NCBI RefSeq assembly: GCF_001685015.1
Contig: NZ_MAYT01000012.1
Location: forward strand, 165,268 to 229,267
Source: Pseudobacillus wudalianchiensis
GTDB lineage: Bacteria > Bacillota > Bacilli > Bacillales > Domibacillaceae
DNA length: 64,000 nt
Direction of reading: 5' to 3'
The stretch's first letter is position 1, and the number at the start of each line of letters is the position of its first letter. Both the position numbers and the translations under genes were made by a program. The notes under the pieces were generated by a model that was not told where the DNA came from, did not search any database, and was given only the letters and a program-made list of their open reading frames with translations. Of the stretch, positions 40,374 to 48,968 are shown piece after piece.

Positions 40374-41090
40374 ATGGAAAAGGAACAATACTTAGGCGTG
40401 TCTGTCTCGCCTTACACATATGAAGAGATTATCGATGATTTGCAGCGAAGAATCGCAGAAGGGCTGCAATCTACTGTGATTGCCGTAAATCCTGAAAAAG
40501 TTATTACCGCTAACCGGAATCCTGTCGTGAAAGAGCTCATCAACAATTCCACTTATCAAATCCCAGACGGCATCGGCATCGTGCTTGCGTCTAAGATGAG
40601 AAACGGCGATGTTCGTGAGCGGGTGACGGGTGTGGATATGATGGGAAGACTGTTGAAATTCGCTGCTGACAAAGGGCATGGTGTCTTTTTCTATGGGGCG
40701 AAGGAAGAAGTCGTCCGTACCGCAAAGGAAAAGCTGGAAGCGAGCATTCCGAATCTCCGTATCGTCGGCTATGCGAACGGCTACGTAGAGGATCAGCAGG
40801 CGCTGTTGGAGCAGATTCGTGAATCTGGTGCAGCTCTCTTGTTTGTGGCGCTCGGCAGCCCGCGTCAGGAGCTGTGGATTAAAGACCATATGGCAGAACT
40901 GCCGAATATTAAAGTATTCCAAGGAGTAGGCGGCAGCTTTGATGTCTATTCTGGCAGAGTGAAAAGAGCCCCGGCTTTTTACCGGAAGCTCGGCCTCGAG
41001 TGGCTGTACCGTTTAGCGAAAGAACCGAAGCGTATTAAACGGCAGCTAGCCTTGCCGAAATTCTTGTTGAGAGTATTATTGGAAAGATAA
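40374..41090 (+). CDS. WecG/TagA/CpsF-family glycosyltransferase
   Basis: Encodes 238 residues from the ATG at 40374; a GTG three codons earlier is also open. Family motifs: VIAVNPEKVITA, the TGVDMMGRLLKFA segment, LLFVALGSPRQELWIKDH and GVGGSFDVYSGRVKRAP, with a C-terminal GLEWLYRLAKEPKRIKR. Enzymes of this GT26 group transfer ManNAc (TagA) or ManNAcA (WecG) to undecaprenyl-PP-GlcNAc. With the dehydrogenase directly upstream, ManNAcA transfer is plausible; TagA-type ManNAc transfer cannot be excluded. Confidence 0.92.
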   Translation: MEKEQYLGVSVSPYTYEEIIDDLQRRIAEGLQSTVIAVNPEKVITANRNPVVKELINNSTYQIPDGIGIVLASKMRNGDVRERVTGVDMMGRLLKFAADKGHGVFFYGAKEEVVRTAKEKLEASIPNLRIVGYANGYVEDQQALLEQIRESGAALLFVALGSPRQELWIKDHMAELPNIKVFQGVGGSFDVYSGRVKRAPAFYRKLGLEWLYRLAKEPKRIKRQLALPKFLLRVLLER

Positions 41091-41098
41091 TAAACATG

Positions 41099-41155
41099 AG
41101 CTGTTCTATGGCTGTGCCGTCTCCTTTAGGAGGTGGCCGGCACGGAGGGACAGCT
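41099..41155 (+). other. Nested stem-loop between wecG-like gene and glycosyltransferase
   Basis: Outer stem AGCTGT/ACAGCT and inner stem GTGCCG/CGGCAC, with CCTTTAGG at the apex, followed by TTCTTTTT. It could be a terminator or an attenuator inside the operon. Confidence 0.65.
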
Positions 41156-41183
41156 TCTTTTTGGTAAAGAGAGGTGTCTACCA

Positions 41184-42284
41184 TTGAAAGTACTTCATGT
41201 CATCACAGGAGCGGAAACAGGCGGCTCCCGCAAACACGTCATTACCCTACTAGAGCAGTTTTCTAAGGACGAGGTCGTACTCGCCCTGATGCAAGAAGGC
41301 TCGTTTGCCGAAGAAGCCAGAAAAAAAGGGATTCGCACGGAGGTATTCTCGCAAAGCTCCCGTTACGATCTGTCGATTCTGAAAAAAATGGTCGATTTTA
41401 TCAAGAAAGAGAAATTCGACATTTTACATACGCATGGCCCGCGCGCCAATCTGTTTGGCATTTATTTAAAAAGAAAGACGGGCATCCGCTGGGTTACGAC
41501 TGTTCATAGTGATCCGTCGCTGGATTTCGTGAAATCCGGTGTGAAAGGCAAAGTCTTCACCGCCCTCAGCATGTATGCCGTAAAGAAAATGGACGGCTAC
41601 TTTGCGGTGTCGGAGAGGTTTAAACAAAACTTGATAAAACTCGGTATTGACGGCGATAAGATCCAAACCGTCTACAACGGCATCCATTTTACGAAAGAAA
41701 AAGCCCAGCCCCTCCCGCGCAGTGAATTCGGCTTAACAGATGAAAACTTTGTCATGGCCATGGTCGCTCGGCTTCACCCAATCAAAGGCCATACGATTGT
41801 ATTTGAAGCGATGAAGGGAATCGAAGAAGAGAAGCGGCCGCATTTGCTGTTAGTCGGGGACGGTCCGATCAAAGAAGAGTTGGAAAAAGAAGTGGACCGG
41901 CTGCAGTTAAATCACTACGTCCATTTTCTTGGCTTTCGTTCCGATGTCGATCAAATTTATGCGGCCTCTGACCTCGCCTTGCTTGCTTCTTATAGTGAAA
42001 GCTTTCCGTTAGCATTGTTAGAAGCAGCTAACCAGCACGTGCCGATCGTGACGACGGATGTTGGCGGAGTGAAAGAGCTTGTGGAGGACGGAGAAACGGG
42101 CTGGATCGTGCCGGTTGGAAGTACAGCGGATTATGCCGAAGCTTTGCAGAAAGCCGTCCGTTGTAAAGAGGCAGGAGAGCTTACTGAAATGGGAGACAAA
42201 TTATATCATTTTGCTTCCCAGCGTTTTTCGTTAGAACAATTAACCAATTCTACAAAATACTTATATAAGAAATTGATAAATTAA
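41184..42284 (+). CDS. GT4-family glycosyltransferase
   Basis: Encodes 366 residues from a TTG at 41184, seven bases after AGAGGTG; the open frame extends 17 codons upstream across the hairpin. The GT-B opening is HVITGAETGGSRKHV and the nucleotide-binding lobe has VARLHPIKGH, YSESFPLALLEAANQHVPIV and TDVGGVKELV. It lies in the same direction as wecC and the WecG-like gene, so it probably acts in the same wall-polymer pathway. Sugar specificity unknown. Confidence 0.9.
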   Translation: MKVLHVITGAETGGSRKHVITLLEQFSKDEVVLALMQEGSFAEEARKKGIRTEVFSQSSRYDLSILKKMVDFIKKEKFDILHTHGPRANLFGIYLKRKTGIRWVTTVHSDPSLDFVKSGVKGKVFTALSMYAVKKMDGYFAVSERFKQNLIKLGIDGDKIQTVYNGIHFTKEKAQPLPRSEFGLTDENFVMAMVARLHPIKGHTIVFEAMKGIEEEKRPHLLLVGDGPIKEELEKEVDRLQLNHYVHFLGFRSDVDQIYAASDLALLASYSESFPLALLEAANQHVPIVTTDVGGVKELVEDGETGWIVPVGSTADYAEALQKAVRCKEAGELTEMGDKLYHFASQRFSLEQLTNSTKYLYKKLIN

Positions 42285-42311
42285 GAAATAGTAGAATAAT
42301 AATATATTCCT

Positions 42312-42342
42312 AACCTGGAAATTATATTTCCAGGTTTTTTGT
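42312..42342 (+). terminator. Terminator of the wecC operon
   Basis: A perfect AACCTGGAAAT/ATTTCCAGGTT stem followed by TTTTTT. Confidence 0.92.
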
Positions 42343-42602
42343 GTCTATTTTTAAGATTATGTGTAAAAAGGCTTATAGTTTTTCCTGTTGTTTCTATAGG
42401 TAACGCGGAAGGTAAAATGAGAAATTATGCACTAGAAGAATAACTTATAATCTAAAATACACAATAATTGTTACTAAAAACAGGAATTTTGTAGTCTTTT
42501 CGAATAATAAAATTTCATTATTTTTCTATTTAAAAACGAAATATTTTGTAAACATATAAAATGTAACAAAAATATTAAAATAAAAAAATGGAAAAAAAGT
42601 AG

Positions 42603-42630
42603 TTGAAAAATACTAACACTTTGGTAGAAT
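42603..42630 (+). promoter_or_regulatory. Promoter of the first S-layer gene with long leader
   Basis: TTGAAA, 16 bp, TAGAAT, giving a leader of about 155 nt before the ATG. The leader holds an AATAGAC/GTCTATT hairpin (42727-42744) and an AATCCAT/ATGGATT pairing. Region 42343-42602 is very AT-rich with no gene. Long stable leaders are typical of S-layer messages. Confidence 0.6.
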
Positions 42631-42792
42631 GTAAATAGCTCTAATTACCGTTTAATCCATCTGGTACATAATCAAGAAATAAATGGATTGGAGAGCTTTT
42701 CAAAAATTAGACAGTGTGATGGATGAATAGACTTAGGTCTATTTATTTCCATGCATTAAAGAATGCTCATACAAAACAGGAGGAATTATTAC

Positions 42793-45747
42793 ATGGCTTA
42801 CCAACCGAAGTCTTATCGTAAGTTCGTTGCTTCCGCAGCAACAGCTACTCTAGTAGCAACAGCTGTAACACCAGCATTTGCTGCTGGGTTCACAGATGTA
42901 AACAAAAATTATAAGGATGCTGTTGACTACTTAGTAGCAAACAAAATTGCTAAGGGTACAACTGACACTACTTTCGGAACATCTCTTCCGATCACTCGTG
43001 GTGACGCAGCAGTTATGATCGCTAACGTATTAAAGTTAGACACTGCGAATGCACCAGCATCTTCTTTTAAAGATCTTAACTCCCGCGTAAAAGGCGCAGT
43101 TAATGCTCTTGTAGAAGCTGGCATCGTTAGCGGTAAAACAGAAACAACATTTGAGCCGGGTGCACAAATCAAACGTGCTGAAATGGCAAAAATCATCGCT
43201 AATGCTTACAAATTAGAAGCTGGCGACGTTAAAAACGAATTCAAGGATGTAAACAGCAACTGGGATCCATTTGTTGATAAGCTTCTTGCTAACAAAATCA
43301 CTTTTGGTAAAACAGAAACAACATTCGCTCCTGATGCTAACGTAACTCGTGGCGAATTTGCATTGTTTATGTACCGTGCAAAAGATATCGAGTCAATCCC
43401 AGCAGATCCTGCAGTGGCAGATGTAAAAGCAGTTGATGACACTACAATCGAAGTAACATTCAATGGCAAGTTAACAGCTGATCAAGTAAAGGAACTTGAA
43501 TTTACATTTGATCCTGCTTTAAAAGTAGAAAAAGCTGCATTGAAAGAGGCTGCTTCTACTAAAGCTGCTGCAGCAGAACAAACAACAGTTGTTTTAACAA
43601 CTGAAAAGCAAAAAGAAGGCACTGCTTACAAATTAACAGCTGTTAAAGGCGCAGAGCTTAAAGCTCCGGTTGAAGTTAAACCAGCTCCGATTGTTGTTGC
43701 AACTGTTGATTCTGTAAGTGCTGTTAATTCTAAAGAACTTACATTAAGTGGAGCAAATCTTACAAAACTTAAAGCTGAAGATATTAATGTAGCTAGTAAC
43801 ACAGTAGCTTCTGTAACTGCATCCGCAGATGGAAAAACTGCTAAAGTTACACTAACTACAGCATTAGCAGCTGACCAAAAAACTAAAGTAACAGTAAAAG
43901 ATAAATCATTTGACGTAGAGTACAAAGTAGCAGAAGTAACATCAATTACTGTTGATGAAGCTACTTATGATGATGATACTGCAAAGCAATTTGTAGCTAT
44001 CAAAGCGAATGGAGCAACTATCACAGCTCAAGAATTAATGACTGCTGGTTACGATGTACAATATACAGCTTATAGCTCTAAAGCTGCCACAACTAATGTG
44101 AATTCAATTTTCAAATCACAAACTACTGGTGAACTTAAAACAGATTTAGCAACTGCTACTGGCGCAGGTACTTTATTGACAGGTTTAAATATTGGATCTA
44201 TTCCAGTTTCTGGTGCTGATGTGTATGTAAAAGTAACTATTACTAAGGGTTCGAATGTGGTTGCTTCTAACTTAACTAAAGTTACTATTAAAAATAAAGA
44301 TTTAGCAGCTGATACAATTACGAAAGCAACTTTATTGAATGCTGGTTCTGGCATTAGTGGTGCTGCAAGAGCATTTGAAGGAACTAACGATTTTGAACAA
44401 AGTAGTTCAACACTTCTTACTGGTGAAATAGCAAAATTCTCTGATATAACTGTAAAAGCTGGTACTAAAGAAGCGAAAGAAACAACTGGATATACAGTGA
44501 AATCTTCTGATTCTTCCGTAGTATCTGTTTCTGGTGGCGTATTGACAGCAGAAGGTCCTGGTACAGCAACAATTACAGTAACTTATGGTGGAGCTACTTA
44601 CACAAAAACAATTACTGTACAAAATGGAACTCGTACAGCAACTTCAGTTTCTGCTAATAAAACTTCTGTAACTGTAGCTGGTACTACAACAGTTAAAGTA
44701 AAATTATTAGACCAATTTGGCGATCCAATGCTGATTACTGCGGGTACTAATCTTGCTTTACAACAATCTGATGCTACAAAAGTAAGTGCTTCACTTGCAA
44801 GCTCAACAGATGCAACTGGGGAGGCTATTATAACATTAACAAGTTTAGCATCAGGTTCAAATATTATAACTTTCCGTGATTCATCAGCTGCTAATAGTTC
44901 TAAAATAGGTACAACTGCTATTACAGCAACAAGTACTGATAATAATACATTAGCTAAATACAAACTTTCTTTAGATAGTGAAATATCAGCAACAGATGTA
45001 TCTGATGTAGATACTGCACACACAGGTGTTAGTGGTATTACAAAAGATCAAATTTCTACTGATGCAACACTTGATTTACAAGATGATAAATATTTAAAAC
45101 TTGATATTGAAGGATTAAACTCTGCAGACGTTGAATTAGCTTCTGTTGCAGGTTCATCTTATACAGTAACAACTACTGTGTCTAAATCTGGTGTATTAGC
45201 TTCTCCTGCAACATATAAAGCAACAAGTGGTTTCATTGTTGTCGAAGCTGGATCGACAGCTGGTACAGCTACAATCACTGTTACAAATAATGCTAATGCT
45301 AATATTACACAAACGTTCCAAGTAACAGTTGAAGATGTAGGTTATAATGTAACTGCAGCTACATTAAAAAATGTTCCTGATGTAACCTATGCAACTACAT
45401 TAAAATATAAAGATTTCTTAACTTATACAGAGTCTGCAAATGACCCAATTATCTCTGGTTTAACATTATCTAAGTCAACAGCTCAACCTGTTCGTTTACA
45501 GTTATCTTCTGATATTTTATACATTGATAAAAATGGTAACGGTACTTATCAACCAGGAGCTGGAAATGATATCCCAGTAGGTAAAGTTGACTTTACAGAA
45601 TCAGGTAGTGTTATAACTGGTGATGCAGGTAACTTATCAAATGTAGGTGTTACTACTGCCCCTGGTGATGATGCTACAGTGCTATTCAAAGTGCTTAACA
45701 ATAGTAATGAAGTAGTAGCCACTAAAGCGGTAAAAGTAAACTTCTAA
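42793..45747 (+). CDS. S-layer protein with three SLH domains (984 aa)
   Basis: Starts at the ATG at 42793 with CAGGAGG upstream; the frame opens 10 codons earlier. Signal peptide 1-30 (cleavage after PAFA), three SLH repeats (about 31-205, GFTDVNKNYKDAVDYL, GVNALVEAGIVSGK-type and NITFGKTETTF-type units), then a long Thr/Ser/Ala/Lys-rich beta-sandwich region with a BIG2-like module (SSDSSVVSVSGGVLTAEGPG). No enzymatic motif. The 5' third uses strongly preferred codons; the 3' part is more AT-rich. It is likely a major surface-array protein held by the pyruvylated polymer. Confidence 0.9.
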   Translation: MAYQPKSYRKFVASAATATLVATAVTPAFAAGFTDVNKNYKDAVDYLVANKIAKGTTDTTFGTSLPITRGDAAVMIANVLKLDTANAPASSFKDLNSRVKGAVNALVEAGIVSGKTETTFEPGAQIKRAEMAKIIANAYKLEAGDVKNEFKDVNSNWDPFVDKLLANKITFGKTETTFAPDANVTRGEFALFMYRAKDIESIPADPAVADVKAVDDTTIEVTFNGKLTADQVKELEFTFDPALKVEKAALKEAASTKAAAAEQTTVVLTTEKQKEGTAYKLTAVKGAELKAPVEVKPAPIVVATVDSVSAVNSKELTLSGANLTKLKAEDINVASNTVASVTASADGKTAKVTLTTALAADQKTKVTVKDKSFDVEYKVAEVTSITVDEATYDDDTAKQFVAIKANGATITAQELMTAGYDVQYTAYSSKAATTNVNSIFKSQTTGELKTDLATATGAGTLLTGLNIGSIPVSGADVYVKVTITKGSNVVASNLTKVTIKNKDLAADTITKATLLNAGSGISGAARAFEGTNDFEQSSSTLLTGEIAKFSDITVKAGTKEAKETTGYTVKSSDSSVVSVSGGVLTAEGPGTATITVTYGGATYTKTITVQNGTRTATSVSANKTSVTVAGTTTVKVKLLDQFGDPMLITAGTNLALQQSDATKVSASLASSTDATGEAIITLTSLASGSNIITFRDSSAANSSKIGTTAITATSTDNNTLAKYKLSLDSEISATDVSDVDTAHTGVSGITKDQISTDATLDLQDDKYLKLDIEGLNSADVELASVAGSSYTVTTTVSKSGVLASPATYKATSGFIVVEAGSTAGTATITVTNNANANITQTFQVTVEDVGYNVTAATLKNVPDVTYATTLKYKDFLTYTESANDPIISGLTLSKSTAQPVRLQLSSDILYIDKNGNGTYQPGAGNDIPVGKVDFTESGSVITGDAGNLSNVGVTTAPGDDATVLFKVLNNSNEVVATKAVKVNF

Positions 45748-45815
45748 TATTGTATATAAGAAAGAGTGCCAGTCACTCCTCGAAATATGTCGAAGATTAG
45801 TAGGCAAATAAATGA

Positions 45816-45860
45816 AGCAAAGCTCTGTGGAGAGAAATCTCTGCGGAGCTTTGCTTTTTC
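45816..45860 (+). terminator. Terminator after the first S-layer gene
   Basis: A long two-part stem (AGCAAAGCTC/GAGCTTTGCT, apical GGAGA/TCTCT) and TTTTT tail. A diverged copy of the same hairpin is at 46273-46316. Confidence 0.85.
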
Positions 45861-45972
45861 CTTACCAAGAAAATAGGGAATGAAAATATGATAGAATAGA
45901 AGTACAACTGAATATTGTAAAGGTGGTAGGTTGTCAGTCTTCTTTCCTGTATTAGGAAAGGAGGTGATAATC

Positions 45973-46128
45973 ATGGAAACCTTACTTGAAATCGTTCATG
46001 AAATTTTGAAGGGCATTGTGTGTGAGATTGCTGCACATGTCTTTCAAAAAATGTACTTGAGGACAAGAAAACCACCCCTCGCCGTCGCAAGCAAAAGGGT
46101 GGTTTTTGTAGAAAATAAATTTACATGA
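45973..46128 (+). pseudogene. Small amphipathic peptide gene with probable one-base frameshift
   Basis: A very strong AAAGGAGGTGATA site precedes an ATG at 45973. The product begins METLLEIVHEILKGIVCEI (amphipathic helix). As it stands the frame ends at 46128. Adding one A in the A6 run near 46046-46051 would give a basic tail (LEDKKTTPRRRKQKGGF) ending at 46118, which I find more protein-like and recall from other Bacillus short peptides. The 3' end forms a strong AAAACCACCC/GGGTGGTTTT hairpin. Product and function unknown; a type I toxin-like role is only a guess. Confidence 0.45.
46068..46108 (+). terminator. Hairpin at the 3' end of the small peptide gene
   Basis: A perfect 10-bp AAAACCACCC/GGGTGGTTTT stem inside the coding end, with a T-run. 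Confidence 0.75.
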
Positions 46129-46156
46129 CAACCACCATCCTGATGGTAGCGGTTGC

Positions 46157-46188
46157 AGAGAGAAGTGTTGGTAGCACTTCTCTCTTTA
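46157..46188 (+). terminator. Second hairpin downstream of the small peptide gene
   Basis: A perfect 11-bp AGAGAGAAGTG/CACTTCTCTCT stem with a 7-base loop and a short TTT tail. Confidence 0.65.
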
Positions 46189-46478
46189 AATACATTTCCA
46201 TTATACACAAATTTATTCTTAAATAAAAGAGGGACAAGGGGACAGGTCCTTCGTCCTTCCAAAAGGTTCCAAGAAAGGCTCTGCGGAGAGAAATCTCTAA
46301 GGGGCTTTTCTTTTTGCAGTAACCGAATTAAATAGAAAAATAAGCTTATATTATTATAATGAATAAGCATAATCAAGCCGTAATTCCGATTAGGAGTTAC
46401 GGCTATTTTTATTTGAAGAGGAATCCATATGAGTTGAAGTCAACCAAGAAACTGGAATTACTTAAAGAAGGAGTGAAG
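46189..46478. other. Non-coding stretch with a second copy of the S-layer terminator
   Basis: Contains a GGGACAAGGGGACAGG motif (46232-46247), a diverged copy of the S-layer-1 terminator (46273-46316, sharing GGAGAGAAATCTCT) and an inverted CGTAATTCC/GGAGTTACG hairpin (46379-46402). No credible gene. Confidence 0.6.
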
Positions 46479-46894
46479 ATGAAGAAACAATCTGCCAAAC
46501 GTGTGAACATTGTCAGTCTAAAGTTAGTCAAAGAATCAAGCCTGTTGTACAAGGATAGAAAAATCACTTCCCCTGAAGATGCCTATAATCTTTTAAGGGA
46601 ATTTCTCATCCATTCTGACCATGAGAAGTTTGTGGTGTTTGTCTGGACACGAAGAATCAACCGACAGCGATTAACATTTGCCATATAGGTAGCTTGAATG
46701 CAAGCATCGTCCATCCAAGTGAGGTCATGAAGGAATTAGATTGGTTTGTTAAATCGCTAGAAACGAAGTTTTCAGTGGAGGTAGATCGGAATCAAGTTAG
46801 CTACAAAGGTAATGTACTGTACCGAGATGAAACGGATGAATCATTGATTCCATCTGAAATGCTGATTACACTCCTGGCACTGATACAGATCTAG
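46479..46894 (+). pseudogene. Remnant of a RadC-like (JAB/MPN) gene
   Basis: Starts at an ATG with GAAGGAG upstream. The first frame reads VNIVSLKLVKESSLLYKDR, ITSPEDAYNLLREFL and DHEKFVV, the N-terminal part of phage/plasmid-type RadC domains. One missing base near 46636 shifts the frame; the next frame continues CLDTKNQPTAIN and CHIGSLNASIVHPSEVMK. The metal-binding HxHPSG segment that should follow is absent and is replaced by unrelated sequence ending at 46894. Frameshifted and internally deleted, hence non-functional. It marks past insertion of mobile DNA into the S-layer region. Confidence 0.7.
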
Positions 46895-47061
46895 GTGTAA
46901 TTGAATTAGTTGCGATGTTAGATTCAACAGGTCTTTCAACAGTACTTGTAGCTTCTGAGGCTGTAACTTCTGGTGACAAAGGTACATTAATTTTTAAAAT
47001 TAAAGAAGTAGGCAAGTCTACTGTTATTGCTTCAACTTCTTTAAATATAGATGTTAAGTAA
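46864..47061 (+). pseudogene. Orphan C-terminal fragment of an S-layer protein
   Basis: In this frame 65 residues are open to a TAA at 47059-47061, ending with a beta-sandwich strand pattern (GDKGTLIFKIKEVGKSTVIA) that parallels the end of the 42793 protein (GDDATVLFKVLNNSNEVVATK). There is no start codon or ribosome site. The following bases (AGAGTGGCTGTCATTCC) also match the flank after the first S-layer gene. It is best read as the 3' end of a deleted S-layer gene overlapping the RadC remnant by 31 bases. Confidence 0.7.
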
Positions 47062-47147
47062 ATAATAAAGTAAGGGTTAAAAAAGAAGAGTGGCTGTCAT
47101 TCCTTGAAGTTTATCGAGAATTGATAGATTAAGGGGAAAAAGTGAAG

Positions 47148-48073
47148 TGACCCAATAAAGTAAGACACAAATATTTAAACAACTTCCAAGACCTAAGTTC
47201 GGTATTCTACCGGGCTCAGGTCTTTTAATTTTGCTTTTATTCGTTTGTGATTGTAATAATGAATATAGTTGGGCGATTTACTGCTCGAAATGCTTCATGC
47301 TCTCAAATCCTCGTAGATAAAGAAATTCGGATTTTAATAAGCCAAAAAATTCTTCATGACTGCACTATCCAAGCAATTGCCCTTCCGTGACATACTTTAT
47401 ATAATGTCGTACTACTCTAATGATTTTTGATACTTCTTCATTTGATAGTGCTATCCTTGATCCCGGTGAGGAACCATTTTATCTTCAGGCTGAAGGTATA
47501 TAAAAGATTTCTCTAATATAACCACCGACAAGCCGGTAAACAGGGTGGCTCACGACGGCATAGGCAATAATTTCACCATTGCATAAGTCTAGTACTAATG
47601 ATAAATAACGTTTCTCCCCAAATAGGTGGAACTCAGTTACGTCCATTACCCATTGTTGGTTCATTTATTTGTAGTTTTTCCTGCATTAGAAGTAAAGCGT
47701 TCAACTTTTTTTGATAAGCATTCTCCATTTCTAAACGTTCTATTTGTTCTTTTAGGGCTTCAATTGACCCTTCCATTAGTACAGATGTCTGTGATTTGAT
47801 TTTCTTTGTTCCTTTTTTCATGCGTGGATGCCCCTTTTACTGTGGTAATAGGACATCCGCTCCGCCATTTTCAAACTTTCTTCGCCATTCACATACTAAC
47901 CTCGAAGAAGGGATATTAAAAGTAGCAGCTATATCATAAGAGGTTTAATAATGCCAAATATTAAAAAACTGCGTTTAATTTATCTTCAGCTATAAATTTG
48001 GTCACAAAAAACACCTGATAAATGTTACTTAGGTGTCCTGCATTTACAGGGGCAGTTCATTTTTATCGGGTCA
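47148..48073 (-). mobile_element. Decayed IS3-family (IS150-like) insertion sequence
   Basis: Bounded by TGACCCAATAAA (47148-47159) and its inverted partner TGACCCGATAAA (complement of 48062-48073). On the minus strand, fragments of OrfA are readable: a helix-turn-helix part (SYDIAATFNIPSSRLVCEWRR) and a leucine-zipper part (IEALKEQIERLEMENAYQKKL). OrfB fragments follow: [19 protein letters not shown] (first catalytic Asp), a DQG segment, and SRKGNCLDSAVMKNFFGLL (catalytic Glu region). Stops and frameshifts separate them, and at 926 bp it is shorter than an intact element. No clear target duplication. Confidence 0.8.
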
Positions 48074-48968
48074 GGAAGTACTGTGAAAAATTATAAGGTT
48101 ATGAAAAAGAAACAATTATATAAAACGTAATCTTTTAACATAACCCAGCCATCACTGGCCGTCCGTGCTTTTCCTGTTTGGAAGATAAAAAAGGTATCTT
48201 TCCTAGTGAAGCAGGGAATCCATCCTTCTCTGGTTAAACTTTTTAATGCACCCTGCGAGGATTTCTCGATGAATATTTAGCAAGCCAGCGACTTCACATG
48301 ATCAAATGCGGGACCGTTATTTGCTTTGCTATGGAAGTCTCTTAAAGGGTCTTTTTACATGCTCGAAGTCATTCAACTGTCCATTTGTAACCATGGGTAA
48401 TTTTTAACCTCTGTCATTTCTATCTGCTTCTTTATTCATTCTTTCAGAAGTAGTTTGAGCAGGGAGAGCCCTTTGTTAAACGTGGAGTGAAATAATATGT
48501 GGTTTTATATAGTTAAGTGGGTTTGTTTATACACTTTTAAGTTGGCATTCTGATCAATGATTTTAAAGGTTTTAGGTAGATAAATAGTGTAAAGAAATAC
48601 GCTGGTTATTAAACCTTCTTAATAAAACGAAACTAAGTATATCAAAAAACACCTAGGTTTTATATTTTTTAAATATTCTAAGTTTAGTATAAATGAGTAG
48701 TGGGTAGAAGAATATTGGTCAATAATCTTACCATATCCGACAGAAAATGGAGGTGTGCAACAAATTGTTACTTCATTGGAAAGTTTACATAATGTAATTA
48801 ACTGGGTTAAAATCTATTAAAATCTAAAAAATAGGTATAATAGTCATATTAAATGTAAAAAATATCCTTTTTGTTGGTAATAATTTGAGACTTTTGGTAT
48901 TTGTACAGAATCTATCAATTGTGGGAAAATATAATCGTTCAAGTTAAAAAATTGGAGGTATAACATAA
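48074..48968. other. Gene-free decayed region between the IS remnant and the second S-layer gene
   Basis: About 900 bp with no frame longer than 60 codons on either strand. The first 350 bp are less AT-rich and may be a worn transposase or other mobile gene, but I cannot read a family. The last 250 bp are AT-rich and form the upstream region of the second S-layer gene. Confidence 0.55.
48836..48841 (+). promoter_or_regulatory. Probable -10 element for the second S-layer gene
   Basis: A perfect TATAAT about 128 bp before the start; the -35 region (TCTATT) is poor. A second TATAAT lies at about 48930. Confidence 0.4.

Noticed and set aside
42927..45023. Several minus-strand ORFs of 70-140 aa inside the first S-layer gene
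   Set aside because: They are shadows of a biased-codon, low-complexity gene, without ribosome sites.
45744..46376. Two minus-strand ORFs sharing RRDFSPQS-like ends
   Set aside because: The similarity is caused by the duplicated terminator hairpin, not by coding sequence.
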